A stretch of 64,000 nt of DNA. It comes from Flavobacterium sp. ASV13 (GTDB taxonomy: Bacteria > Bacteroidota > Bacteroidia > Flavobacteriales > Flavobacteriaceae). How positions within the stretch are numbered: the stretch's first letter is position 1; each line of letters opens with the position of its first letter. The stretch spans positions 1-64,000 of the forward strand of contig NZ_JQJY01000003.1 of assembly GCF_000745775.1 (NCBI RefSeq), read 5' to 3'. A program made the position numbers and the translations under genes. Under the pieces are notes generated by a model. The model was not told the DNA's origin, searched no databases, and was given only the letters and a program-made list of their open reading frames with translations. Shown in pieces: positions 39,319 to 48,758 of the stretch.

Positions 39319-39409
39319 AATTTTTAATTTTAAACAAATTGTTTTTAATTTTAATTAGATTGAAATAATACCTTATTAGGCATAACTCTATATTTTTAGG
39401 ATTTTATTT

Positions 39410-40924
39410 TTAGTTTTTATCCCACCAAACTTTATTTGTCCATTCATTTTTACCACCCATTCTTGATAAAGCTTCCTGGAAATTTGGTCCATTTTTCTGT
39501 GCTTCATCATTTGGATAATACAAACGTGTTGGTACAACACCGCCAGTTTCAGAATCTGGATTTGTAATTGGCAATAATTTAGGAAACCCTGTTCTTCTCC
39601 AGTTTGAATAGGCTTCAATACTATTTAATAAATAAGTAACCCAAAGTTGTGTTGCAATTTGTTCTTTCTCTTTTCCTGCAACCAACGGTTTGTTATTCAA
39701 ATAAGTATCTATCGCACCTTGAGTTGGCAACGCTGCACCATACATTGCAAGATGTCTGATACCTGCTTCAACACCTTTTTTATAATAATCAGCTGCAGAA
39801 CCTGTAACCCATCCTCTAAATGCAGCTTCAGCTAATAACAGCTGTGATTCTGAATAACTTACGTGCAAAAATGGAGTTGTTTTTAATTTTAAATAAGGCT
39901 GAATACCTGAGATAGCATTTGATCCACCTGGCATTTCCCATTGAAAAACTCCAGGAGTATTTCCAACATACAATTCTTCTCCCGGTGCTGGAGGCCCCCA
40001 ATTTGAACTTCCAGTTTTTGGAGTAGCCAACATTGTTAATCTAGGATCGCCATTGTTTCTTAAAAAATCAATCATTAAAGAACTGAAGTGATCCCCATTT
40101 TCGTTTCCAATGAAAGCATATGACAAACCGTTTCCTCTAAAATCAAGTGCACCCGGCGTATCATTAAATGGATAATCCAAACATTTCATAAAACAGTTGT
40201 CTGCATTACTTTGAAAAATTCCATTTTGAAATGCTGCTTTAGCTTGTTTTTCTGCTTCTGCCGGACTAACTTCAGAAATTCTCATTGCTAGACGCAAACG
40301 CATAGTGTTTGCCAATTTTTTCCATTTTGAAACATCACCATTATAAAACTGATCTCCTTTTATAGCACCTCCTCCATCATTCAACTGTACAAACGCTTCT
40401 TCTAATTGTTTAAAAAAGGCATTATAAATATCCTCTTGTTTATCATATTTAGGTGTTACAATTCCTTTAGAGAAACCCAAACCAGCTTCTGAATAAGGAC
40501 AATCACCATAAAGATCTGTAATACGCTGCACAATCATTACTCTCATAATTTTTGCTACTGCATTCATATTTACTAAAGTTGGATCACCAGAAGTTTTCTC
40601 AATAATATCTACAACACCTTTTAATTCATTCGCATAACCATTTCTCCATAATGCTGTCGCATAATCATCATTTTTCTTGAATTTACTTCCAAACTCAGTT
40701 ACGTTCCATGCACCTGCATAGTGCTGTACAAATCCTCCTGAGTAAATCAAGTTGGCTCTCCATTGGTAATAACCGTCACCAGACATACACAATTGTGCAA
40801 ACGTAAGTTGTCCTGCAGGATTTGCAGATAACGCCACCGGATCTTTTTCCAGTTCGTCAAAATTTTCTGTACAGCCAACCAGCGTAAATATTGCCAATAA
40901 AGCTATTATTTGTTTAAATTTCAT
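39410..40924 (-). CDS. SusD/RagB-like lipoprotein, chitin locus pair 2
   Basis: A 504-residue lipoprotein with signal and lipobox FTLVGC, followed by TENFDELEKDP. SusD-like landmarks are RITDLYGDCPYSEAG, LANTMRLRLAMRISE, SQLLLAEAAFRGWVTG and the C-terminal EAYSNWRRTGFPKLLP. It follows susC2 after 11 bp, so the two are translated together as a glycan capture and import pair. It shares only modest identity with SusD1, so the two pairs probably recognise different oligomer lengths or forms (inference). Confidence 0.93.
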   Translation of the reverse strand: MKFKQIIALLAIFTLVGCTENFDELEKDPVALSANPAGQLTFAQLCMSGDGYYQWRANLIYSGGFVQHYAGAWNVTEFGSKFKKNDDYATALWRNGYANELKGVVDIIEKTSGDPTLVNMNAVAKIMRVMIVQRITDLYGDCPYSEAGLGFSKGIVTPKYDKQEDIYNAFFKQLEEAFVQLNDGGGAIKGDQFYNGDVSKWKKLANTMRLRLAMRISEVSPAEAEKQAKAAFQNGIFQSNADNCFMKCLDYPFNDTPGALDFRGNGLSYAFIGNENGDHFSSLMIDFLRNNGDPRLTMLATPKTGSSNWGPPAPGEELYVGNTPGVFQWEMPGGSNAISGIQPYLKLKTTPFLHVSYSESQLLLAEAAFRGWVTGSAADYYKKGVEAGIRHLAMYGAALPTQGAIDTYLNNKPLVAGKEKEQIATQLWVTYLLNSIEAYSNWRRTGFPKLLPITNPDSETGGVVPTRLYYPNDEAQKNGPNFQEALSRMGGKNEWTNKVWWDKN

Positions 40925-40935
40925 AATTTCTTTTT

Positions 40936-43900
40936 TTAGAATGTAATTTTAAGATTAAAACCATATGATCTTCTAAATGGCAACGAACCATATTCAAAAC
41001 CTTGTCCATTTCCTGAAGTGTACATAGACTCTGGATCAATGTTTGGCAAATCTTTATTGAAAGTGAATAAGTTTCTTGCGAAAGCCGAAACATAGATCGA
41101 GTTGATTTTTGCTCCGCCGAAAACACTTTTCGGTATCTGATATCCTAAACTTACCTCTCTCAATTTCACGTAAGAAGCATCATAAATAAATGGTGCTGGT
41201 GTATTGTTGAAAACTGAAGTCCAGTAATCTTGAGGGTTAACAGGAGTTGTATTTTTCACATAAACTGGATTAGCCTCAGTTCCTGTATTTTGAACACCAT
41301 TTGCTACATAACCCGCAGTAGGAATCCAAGTTGCCTGGCTAAAGTTTGGATCATTTGCAACTGCCTGAGCTCTTGCTGCATTGTAAGCATCTCTTCCTTC
41401 AGTTGTAACATCAAGAAGTCCTTTTTGTGCTGCCAATGAGTTTGTCATTGAGTAAACATCCATTCCGAATTTCATGTCAATTAAAAACTGGAATGTAAAT
41501 CCTTTATAAGAAAAACGGTTTGTTAAACCTGCTGCCCAATCAGGAAGACCTTTTCCTAAAGCAACTTTCGTATCTGTATATAAAGGTAAACCATTTGCTC
41601 CAACGATCATTTCTCCATCAGGTGTTTTTTGGAAATCTTTACCAATAATAGTTCCGTATTGTCCACCAACTTGTGCAACAATTGCAGCACCAGCCCAACG
41701 AGCTTCAGAAATAGTATAAGTATCAATATCTGGATGCAAAGAGATAATCGAGTTTTTGTTTTTTGAAAAGTTCAAATCAATTCCCCATTCAAAATCTTGA
41801 GTTTTAATTGGTGTTCCTGACAAGAAAATCTCAATACCTTCATTACGAAGTTTACCAGCATTTACTGAAATATACTCATATCCCGAAGTTGCTGAAGATG
41901 GTAAATCAATTGTTTGATCTGAAGTATCTTCACGGTAAACTGTAATATCTGCTTTTAATCTGTTTTTGAAGAAAGCAGTTTCAAGTCCGAACTCAATTCC
42001 TGTTTTAGACTGATAAGTTAAATTAGGATTTGGTGCTGAAGTATTTTTAATGTTTACAACACTTCCTCCGTTATAAGAAGAATATGTAGTATAATTTAAA
42101 GCATTTTTGTAAGCTCCAGGTGCATTTGAAACCTGCGCCCAAGATGCTCTGAATTTTCCATAAGAAAAAGCATCGCTTTGAATATCGAATGCGTCAGAGA
42201 ATACAAAACCTAACGAAGCTGCTGGATAAAAAGCATCTTTATTGATTACACTAAACCAGTCATTTCTTCCTGTAAACTCAGCATACAAATAGCCTTTATA
42301 ATCGAATTTAGCAGAACCGTAAATTGAATTTGTTCTTGTTTTTGTATCCTGTGGTGCATTTTCTGTCTGATTAGAGAAATTGCTGATATACTCTGTACCC
42401 GGCTCAATAATGTTTGTTCCGAATCTAGAATTTTGCTGTCTTCTAAAATCTCTTCTTCCTGTTCCTAAAATTCCAGAAAGTGTTAAATCTGTAGCTAATT
42501 TTATGTTGCTGAAAGTAGCAATAAAATCGGTATTCTGTTCAGAAACTGTAATAGTTTCTAATCCTAAGTAACCAAGGTCTCTTCCAGGCCAGGTACTTCC
42601 TTTAGCCATAAAATCTTTAGAATTAAAAGTATAAGTATCTAAACCTGTTCTGAATGTTAATCCTAACCAATTTTTAACTTGATAAGTTCCAGTAACATTC
42701 CCAATAAAACGGTTTTTTACAGTTGCATTATGATTTTCATTTACAACCCAATACGGATTCAATAAATATACATTGTTATTCCACTGATACATTGAACCGT
42801 CTGCTGGATTTACAGAATTTTTAAGCCAAGCCTGATCAATATTTGGTGCTAATCCACTTAATGAATATCCAACGTTATTTGGTGAATCTCCTAAACCTGG
42901 TCTGTTGTTTGTATTTTCAGCGATATAATTTACATTGGCATCCAAAGTAAATTTATCTGATTTAATAGTACCATTCAAAGTAGCATTGTTTCTCTCAAGA
43001 CCAGATTCTGGAATCACGTCGTCGTTTTTAAGACTATTGAATCCAAAACGAACAAAAGCATTATCACTTCCTGCCGAAAGCGCAACTCCATTTGATATTG
43101 TAACTCCCGTTTTAAAGAAATCCTGAATATTATTATCTACTTTAGCATAAGGTCTCATTGAGCCATCAAATATTTTTACCTGTTGTCCTACTGTTTCAGA
43201 GAATTTAGGCCCCCACGCATTTGTAGTGTATCCATAAATTTCGGTAGGAGCTTTATTTGGATCAGGCAAAATTCCGTTTGAACCAGTACCATATTCCGTT
43301 TGATAGTCATTATATTTAGCATTTACTCTATCGAAACTTACACCACTTGTTAATTCAACCTGTAGTTTTCCTTTGCTTCCTTTTTTAGTTGTAATTAAAA
43401 TTACACCATTTAACGCTCTAGAACCATAAAGTGCTGCTGCTGCCGCTCCTTTAAGAACAGTTAAGCTCTCAATATCATTTGGGTTGATGCTCGAAATACC
43501 GTCTCCACTATCTCTTCCATCAAACCATTTACTTGTTGCAGCCTGATCATTATTTAAACCTGAGTTATCAATAGGAACACCATCTACAACATAAAGTGGC
43601 TGGTTACTCTCACCTATGCTTGATATACCTCTAATAATAACTCTCGTGCTTCCACCCACACCTGTTGCAGGAATCGATACATCAACACCGGCTACTTTTC
43701 CAGAAAGAGCTGTTGCAACGTTAGTTGTAATTACTTTATTTAATTGATCTCCTTTAACATCCTGAACGGCATAACCCAATTCTTTCTTTTGTCTTTTGAT
43801 ACCTAATGCCGTAACAACTACTTCATTTAAGTTTTGTGCATCAGGACTCAATACTACATTCACTGTTGTAGCACCTGCAACTGTAACAGCTTTAGTTTTA

Positions 43901-44124
43901 ATTCCGATATACGAAAATACAAGGACATCTCCTGTAGATGCCTGAATCGTATAGATTCCGTCAAAATCCGATTGAGTTACGGTTTTTGTGCCTTGAACTA
44001 ATACAGTTACTCCAGGCAACGGTAATCCGCTCTCATCGCTTACCAAACCTTTGATAGTTTTCACCTGTCCGCTCATAAATTGCGTGGTGAGAAAAATCAC
44101 AAAGATTAATACAAATTGTTTCAT
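40936..44124 (-). CDS. SusC/RagA TonB-dependent transporter, chitin locus pair 2
   Basis: The 1062-residue protein has a signal peptide (to about MSGQ), a carboxypeptidase-regulatory-like domain (GLVSDESGLPLPGVTVLVQG), the plug with QPLYVVDGVPID and SLTVLKGAAAAALYGSRALNG, and a barrel ending in Phe (GFNLKITF). It is the first gene of the operon susC2-susD2-chiB. The gene is divergent from the sensor kinase at 44333. The intergenic segment carries a second copy of the susC1 upstream sequence at the same distance from the start. Confidence 0.95.
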   Translation of the reverse strand: MKQFVLIFVIFLTTQFMSGQVKTIKGLVSDESGLPLPGVTVLVQGTKTVTQSDFDGIYTIQASTGDVLVFSYIGIKTKAVTVAGATTVNVVLSPDAQNLNEVVVTALGIKRQKKELGYAVQDVKGDQLNKVITTNVATALSGKVAGVDVSIPATGVGGSTRVIIRGISSIGESNQPLYVVDGVPIDNSGLNNDQAATSKWFDGRDSGDGISSINPNDIESLTVLKGAAAAALYGSRALNGVILITTKKGSKGKLQVELTSGVSFDRVNAKYNDYQTEYGTGSNGILPDPNKAPTEIYGYTTNAWGPKFSETVGQQVKIFDGSMRPYAKVDNNIQDFFKTGVTISNGVALSAGSDNAFVRFGFNSLKNDDVIPESGLERNNATLNGTIKSDKFTLDANVNYIAENTNNRPGLGDSPNNVGYSLSGLAPNIDQAWLKNSVNPADGSMYQWNNNVYLLNPYWVVNENHNATVKNRFIGNVTGTYQVKNWLGLTFRTGLDTYTFNSKDFMAKGSTWPGRDLGYLGLETITVSEQNTDFIATFSNIKLATDLTLSGILGTGRRDFRRQQNSRFGTNIIEPGTEYISNFSNQTENAPQDTKTRTNSIYGSAKFDYKGYLYAEFTGRNDWFSVINKDAFYPAASLGFVFSDAFDIQSDAFSYGKFRASWAQVSNAPGAYKNALNYTTYSSYNGGSVVNIKNTSAPNPNLTYQSKTGIEFGLETAFFKNRLKADITVYREDTSDQTIDLPSSATSGYEYISVNAGKLRNEGIEIFLSGTPIKTQDFEWGIDLNFSKNKNSIISLHPDIDTYTISEARWAGAAIVAQVGGQYGTIIGKDFQKTPDGEMIVGANGLPLYTDTKVALGKGLPDWAAGLTNRFSYKGFTFQFLIDMKFGMDVYSMTNSLAAQKGLLDVTTEGRDAYNAARAQAVANDPNFSQATWIPTAGYVANGVQNTGTEANPVYVKNTTPVNPQDYWTSVFNNTPAPFIYDASYVKLREVSLGYQIPKSVFGGAKINSIYVSAFARNLFTFNKDLPNIDPESMYTSGNGQGFEYGSLPFRRSYGFNLKITF

Positions 44125-44209
44125 TTTTTCATGGTTTTTTTTTAGTTATGCGATAAATTTATTGTTAATTTTAACATAAATAAAACAATTTATACAAACA
44201 GCAGAAAAC

Positions 44210-44240
44210 TTTAAACAAACGACATAAATCATTCAACATT
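44210..44240 (-). promoter_or_regulatory. Chitin-locus motif upstream of susC2
   Basis: The minus strand reads AATGTTGAA, six bases, then ATGTCGTTTGTTTAAA, ending 85 bp before the susC2 ATG. Identity with the susC1 region extends on both sides, covering about 65 bp (TATACAAACAGC to CGAAAACGTT on the plus strand), far beyond chance in otherwise unrelated flanks. Confidence 0.6.
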
Positions 44241-44332
44241 ATGTTTTACGAAAACGTTATATCGTTGAAATAAAGCATCATTTCACTTTTTTTACATTTT
44301 TTTCTTCAAAAGAATTGCGTTTTAGGTTCTAA

Positions 44333-45448
44333 TTGTTTAAAGTTGCACAATATTTAAACATTTACTTAAGAAAAGCTAAATCCCAAGAAATTAAGTTGAA
44401 CGAAATTCAAAAGTTAAAATTCGACATCAAACTTCAAAACCATATTTGGTTCTGGAGCATTTATTTTACTTTAAATTTTTTAAGATGGGGAGCTTATTTT
44501 AATGACTATCCTTATGCTTTCAAATCAAATTCGATTGAATTTGCATTAGTTATACCTTTAGTATATTTCAATTTGTTTGTTTTGGTGCCGCGATTTGTCC
44601 TCAAACAAAGATATATTCTCTATACATTTTCGCTTTTAATAAGCTTATTTGTAATGTATTTATGTAAAACCGCTCTTACCTATTATATTATATCTGAAAA
44701 TATCTGGCCCGAAGCCAATCGGGAATATCATCCTTTTGAAATCAATCATATTGTAGCCGTTTGTATTGGTGAACTTTATGTTCTTGCAATGGCTTCCTCA
44801 GTTTATTTGACTTTAACCTGGCTTCGCGAACGTGAACGAAACAGATCATTGAGAGAAAATCAATTCAAAATCAAATTAAAGTATCTTGAAAATCAAATAC
44901 AGCCACATTTTTTCTTCAATACCTTAAATAATTTATATGCCTTGTCGCTTGAATCTTCAAATAAGGTTCCTGACGTTATCATTAAATTATCCAACTTGAT
45001 GGAATATGTGTTGTATGATGTAAAAGGAACAAAATTTGTTCCTTTGATTAAAGAAATTGATTACATTCAAAATTATATTGAAATCGAAAAACTTCGTTTT
45101 GAAAACGTGGAAGTTACCATCAATTTAGAGTCTAATATTGAGGACATTGTCGTACCGCCCCTAATTTTCATTTCATTGGTAGAAAATGCCTTTAAACATG
45201 GAGGTTTAAACAATCGAAACCTAAAAATCAAAATCAATTGTAAAGTTATCGACAATAAATTGTTAGATTTTGAAATCCTAAATAATTTTGTAATTTCACA
45301 AAATCTTAATCAAAAAGGAGGAATTGGATTAGTCAATACTAAAAAAAGATTAAAGTTGATTTACAAGAATAATTTTACTTTAAAACAGGCAATAAAACTT
45401 AACTACTATATAATCCGTTTGCAAATACCTATTCAAAATGAAGATTAA
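44333..45448 (+). CDS. LytS-type sensor histidine kinase of the chitin locus
   Basis: About 371 residues. Four hydrophobic segments lie between residues 38 and 165 (for example FALVIPLVYFNLFVLV and LLISLFVMYL). The His_kinase domain follows with NQIQPHFFFNTLNNLYALS (His192) and the ATP-binding VPPLIFISLVENAFKHGG and GGIGLVNTKKRL. No ATG precedes the transmembrane region; a TAA lies immediately before the TTG at 44333, so the start is TTG there or at 44396. The stop overlaps the next gene by 11 bp. The pair corresponds in place to the two-component system of the F. johnsoniae chitin locus and should sense imported or periplasmic chitin products. Confidence 0.9.
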   Translation: MFKVAQYLNIYLRKAKSQEIKLNEIQKLKFDIKLQNHIWFWSIYFTLNFLRWGAYFNDYPYAFKSNSIEFALVIPLVYFNLFVLVPRFVLKQRYILYTFSLLISLFVMYLCKTALTYYIISENIWPEANREYHPFEINHIVAVCIGELYVLAMASSVYLTLTWLRERERNRSLRENQFKIKLKYLENQIQPHFFFNTLNNLYALSLESSNKVPDVIIKLSNLMEYVLYDVKGTKFVPLIKEIDYIQNYIEIEKLRFENVEVTINLESNIEDIVVPPLIFISLVENAFKHGGLNNRNLKIKINCKVIDNKLLDFEILNNFVISQNLNQKGGIGLVNTKKRLKLIYKNNFTLKQAIKLNYYIIRLQIPIQNED

Positions 45449-46139
45449 ATGTGTTTTGATTGATGATGAACCTTTGGCTATCAAAGTCCTGCAGAATTAC
45501 TTTGCTAATTTTACAGATTTTGAAGTAGTTGCGACATTCAATAATTCTTTGGAAGCACTTGATTTTATAAACAGCACTCCTGTTGATGCCGTATTTCTAG
45601 ACATCAATATGCCAATGATGACCGGATTTGAATTAATCAGCCTGATTGAGAATAAAACCAAAGTAATTATAACCACAGCCTTTAGGGAATTTGCTGCCGA
45701 AAGCTATGATCTTGATGTTTTAGATTATTTGGTAAAACCAATTCCCTTACCAAGATTTATAAAATGCATCAACAAAATAACTACCGAATACAATCTTAAA
45801 AACAATATTAAGGTTGAAACAACAAAAGGCGATTCTCATATTTTTATCAAAGTCGATAAAAAGATGATGAAAATTAATATTGAAGAAATCCTATTTGTTG
45901 AAGGAATGAAGGAATACATAAAAGTAGTTACTCCAGACAAAACTTATATTACACACAAATCTTTAACATCTCTATCTGAGGAATTGCCAATCGATAGATT
46001 TTTACGCATACATAAATCGTACGTTATTGCACTGAATAAGGTAAAATCCATCGAAGGAAACCGTATTCAGATACAATCTTATACAATTCCTATTGGTAGA
46101 AACTACAGTAAGGATGTAAAAAACAAAATATTAGAATAA
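45438..46139 (+). CDS. LytTR response regulator of the chitin locus
   Basis: A 233-residue regulator with a receiver domain (residues 1-118; acidic pair in LIDDEP, phospho-acceptor Asp55 in AVFLDINMPMMTGFE, switch Lys in YLVKPIP) and a LytTR DNA-binding domain (about 132-230; ILFVEGMKEYIKV, FLRIHKSYVIALNKV). It overlaps the kinase gene by 11 bp, a sign of translational coupling. It is the best candidate for activator of the susC operons and the permease, whose upstream regions share a motif. Confidence 0.95.
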   Translation: MKIKCVLIDDEPLAIKVLQNYFANFTDFEVVATFNNSLEALDFINSTPVDAVFLDINMPMMTGFELISLIENKTKVIITTAFREFAAESYDLDVLDYLVKPIPLPRFIKCINKITTEYNLKNNIKVETTKGDSHIFIKVDKKMMKINIEEILFVEGMKEYIKVVTPDKTYITHKSLTSLSEELPIDRFLRIHKSYVIALNKVKSIEGNRIQIQSYTIPIGRNYSKDVKNKILE

Positions 46140-46183
46140 AATCCACTTCATATTCCATTTTCTAACTAAGTTAAAACTAACAC

Positions 46184-46214
46184 ATTGTTGAAAAAATGAT
46201 GTTGTTTGTTTAAA
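46184..46214 (+). promoter_or_regulatory. Chitin-locus motif upstream of the MFS permease
   Basis: The plus strand reads ATTGTTGAA, six bases, then ATGTTGTTTGTTTAAA, ending 102 bp before the permease ATG. It differs from the susC copies at one base in the 16-bp right block. The following TTTAACATTATTTGTG also resembles the susC downstream flank. Confidence 0.55.
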
Positions 46215-46316
46215 TTTAACATTATTTGTGCCTTTTTATTTTTTTTTGCTATTCGTAACAAATATATTTACGGTCTTCAAAAAACACTATAATAAAAAAT
46301 TAACCTTATTACAATT

Positions 46317-48077
46317 ATGAGTTCAGAAAATGTACAAACCAAGTGGGGACAATTTATCTCATTGATAATCGTGTTCTTCTTTTGGGGTTTTGTTGGTTCT
46401 GCCAATGACATCCTGATACCAGTATTCAAAAAAGTATTTACTTTATCACAAGTACAATCACAGTTAGTAGCATGGGCTTTTTATGCTGCTTATTTTGTTG
46501 GTGCAGTAATCTTTTTCCTTGTATCTCTAAAAAGAGATGTTTTACAGCAATTTGGATACAAAAAAACTTTAGCAGCAGGATTACTTCTTTCTGCAGTTGG
46601 TTCATTTTTGTTTATTCCAGCTGCTTCGTTTGGTAGTTTCCCTTTCTTTTTAACAGCATTATTTATCGTGGGTCTTGGTTTTTCAATTCAACAAATTGTT
46701 GCCAATCCATTAGCTATTAAAATGGGAGATCCAGCAACTGGAGCACACCGTTTGACTTTAGCTGGAGGTATCAACTCATTTGGAACAACAATTGGTGCTA
46801 TTTTACTTGGAATCGCTTTATTTGGAATGGGAAATGACGATGGTAAGAAAAAAGACCTTCAATCAATTGAAATCGTACAAAATGATTTCACTAAATTAAG
46901 AAATGAATTATCTGAAAACATAAAAGAAATTTCAGTTGACAACATAGATTCAAAAGAAGAAACACAAGCCGCTACGGCTGCGTTGACTGAAAAAGTAAGT
47001 CAAATTGATGTTCAATTAGCTGAAATTTCAAAAAACTTGAATAATCCTTCAGTTTCTGTAAAACCTTTTGTTGCTCAATATGAAGTAATTGAAAAAGAGG
47101 TTGCAAAAATCAAATTACCACTTGAAGTTGTAAAATCGAAATTACATTTAGTTAAATTTCCTTTTACAATCTTAGGATTTGCTTTTATTGTTGTAGCTAT
47201 TTTCATGTATTTCTCTAAAATTGAAGATCCTGCAAAAATTAGTGAAGAAGAAGCGGTAATCGAACACAAACATGCTAAATTCAGCATTTTTGATTATCCT
47301 CAATTATACCTTGGAATGTTAGGAATCTTTATTTATGTTGGAACTGAGGTGACCATCATTAGTAATCTTCCTGCATTATTAAAAACAAGTGAGTTCGGAA
47401 GCGTACTAGAAGATGCCATTGCACCATTTATCGCCTTATATTGGGGAAGTTTAATGATCGGACGCTGGAATGGTGGTGTAAACGTTTTCAATACTTCTAA
47501 CCTTGTAAATACAGCTTTAAAATTCATCGTTCCTGCTTTAGCATTTGGAGTAATCATTGGAGCTAATATTTTTGCTGCTCATGATGTTTCTTCATTTTAT
47601 ATTTACCCAATCTGGATTTTATTGTTTATTGCGGTAAGTTTTGTAGGAGGTAAAAATGCTGGAAAAACTTTAATGCTTTTCGGTCTTTCAGGAATCACAA
47701 TGATGGTTGCCGGATTAGTTTGGCCAGATCCATCAATTGCTAAATTTTTCTTTATCTCAGGAGGTTTATTCTTATCTATCATGTGGCCTTCTATCTTCGA
47801 TTTAGCGATTGCAGGTTTAGGAAAAAACACTGGAAAAGCTTCATCTTTCTTGATTATGATGATCCTTGGAGGAGGAGTTATTCCATTGATTCAAGGAAGT
47901 ATCTGTGATTTAGACGCTACAAACCCAGGTGGAATTTTCGGAATTTCATATACACATTTCTCATATGTTGTACCACTTATTGGTTTTGCTTATTTAGCAT
48001 TTTACGGGTTCTATTGCCCTAAAATTTTAAAAAGACAAGGAATCAACCACGTTGAAGGCGGTGGTGGTGGACACTAA
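46317..48077 (+). CDS. FucP-like MFS sugar permease (probable GlcNAc transporter)
   Basis: At 586 residues it is over 100 residues longer than typical FucP/NagP-type permeases. Five membrane segments precede residue 171 (FFWGFVGSANDILIPVFKK is the family opening) and seven follow residue 281. Residues 172-280 are a hydrophilic, Glu/Lys-rich, probably helical insert with heptad-like spacing; with the N-terminus inside, it should lie in the periplasm between helices 5 and 6. The C-terminus is Gly/His-rich (VEGGGGGH). It ends the chitin locus and should carry GlcNAc into the cytoplasm. The shared upstream motif ties it to the susC genes. Confidence 0.88.
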   Translation: MSSENVQTKWGQFISLIIVFFFWGFVGSANDILIPVFKKVFTLSQVQSQLVAWAFYAAYFVGAVIFFLVSLKRDVLQQFGYKKTLAAGLLLSAVGSFLFIPAASFGSFPFFLTALFIVGLGFSIQQIVANPLAIKMGDPATGAHRLTLAGGINSFGTTIGAILLGIALFGMGNDDGKKKDLQSIEIVQNDFTKLRNELSENIKEISVDNIDSKEETQAATAALTEKVSQIDVQLAEISKNLNNPSVSVKPFVAQYEVIEKEVAKIKLPLEVVKSKLHLVKFPFTILGFAFIVVAIFMYFSKIEDPAKISEEEAVIEHKHAKFSIFDYPQLYLGMLGIFIYVGTEVTIISNLPALLKTSEFGSVLEDAIAPFIALYWGSLMIGRWNGGVNVFNTSNLVNTALKFIVPALAFGVIIGANIFAAHDVSSFYIYPIWILLFIAVSFVGGKNAGKTLMLFGLSGITMMVAGLVWPDPSIAKFFFISGGLFLSIMWPSIFDLAIAGLGKNTGKASSFLIMMILGGGVIPLIQGSICDLDATNPGGIFGISYTHFSYVVPLIGFAYLAFYGFYCPKILKRQGINHVEGGGGGH

Positions 48078-48081
48078 AAAA

Positions 48082-48120
48082 CAAAAAAAACTCCCATTGA
48101 TTAAATGGGAGTTTTTTTTT
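48082..48120. terminator. Terminator after the MFS permease
   Basis: AACTCCCATT pairs with AATGGGAGTT around GATTA, with eight A residues before and nine T residues after. It can work for the permease and for the convergent gene at 48173. Confidence 0.92.
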
Positions 48121-48137
48121 ATATCACAAAAAGAAAT

Positions 48138-48169
48138 CTCAGAATCTTAGCAACTCAGTCTCTTAGTGA
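48138..48169 (-). repeat. Octamer word array next to a stop codon
   Basis: Four 8-bp words read CTCAGAAT, CTTAGCAA, CTCAGTCT, CTTAGTGA. The CTTAG core and 8-bp period match the array at 14662-14698. It ends 3 bp from the stop codon of the gene at 48173. Confidence 0.8.
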
Positions 48170-48172
48170 CTT

Positions 48173-48667
48173 TTACTTAGCATTGATAATATTACTCAAA
48201 TTCTTTTTAAAAATAGCCCTGCTTTGCTCAGATACTTTATAAACAACTTCTTTATCGGCATGAACAACAACTTTATCAATATTAGCCGCTAAAAGAGCAT
48301 TTGGGTCTTTTATTTTTAATGTACAAGCACCATCAAAAAAACCATCATCTTCGATTATTTTTCGGGCTTCGATTACCGTACCATCTGTTAATATGGCCGA
48401 AATAGTCATTTCCTTATTTGGCGTTTTAGAATAAAACCCATCCATTACTAACATCAACCTATATGAATTTTTAAGTTCTGGTCCTTTAAATTCATGTCGG
48501 GTAATATTATAACGAAGACCTTTTGCCAAAGACTGAAACTTGGTTGTACAATCCAGCTCATAAGTAGCTACATCGCCTGCATCATTAACACTAGTTAAAA
48601 CTTTGGCTTGCGCATTTATCGATACTGTCGCAACAAAAAACGAAACTAAAACTAAGATGGTTTTCAT
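48173..48667 (-). CDS. Exported protein of unknown function
   Basis: A 164-residue protein with a clear signal peptide (MKTILVLVSFFVATVSINAQ). The mature part is beta-rich with two Cys (DCTTKF, DGACTLKI) that could form a disulfide, and has no motif I recognise. The C-terminal helix is basic. It is convergent with the permease gene and separated from the transaldolase gene by a terminator, so it seems to be a single-gene unit. No function is proposed. Confidence 0.7.
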   Translation of the reverse strand: MKTILVLVSFFVATVSINAQAKVLTSVNDAGDVATYELDCTTKFQSLAKGLRYNITRHEFKGPELKNSYRLMLVMDGFYSKTPNKEMTISAILTDGTVIEARKIIEDDGFFDGACTLKIKDPNALLAANIDKVVVHADKEVVYKVSEQSRAIFKKNLSNIINAK

Positions 48668-48694
48668 AAATATTTTTTTTTACGTTTACATAAA

Positions 48695-48735
48695 AGTAAA
48701 AAAAAATCGCCTTTTTCAATGAAAAAGACGATTTA
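48695..48735 (-). terminator. Terminator downstream of the transaldolase gene
   Basis: On the minus strand AATCGTCTTTTTC pairs with GAAAAAGGCGATT (one G-U pair) and a run of about ten T residues follows. Confidence 0.85.
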
Positions 48736-48758
48736 AATATTTTATAAAAACCTGATTA

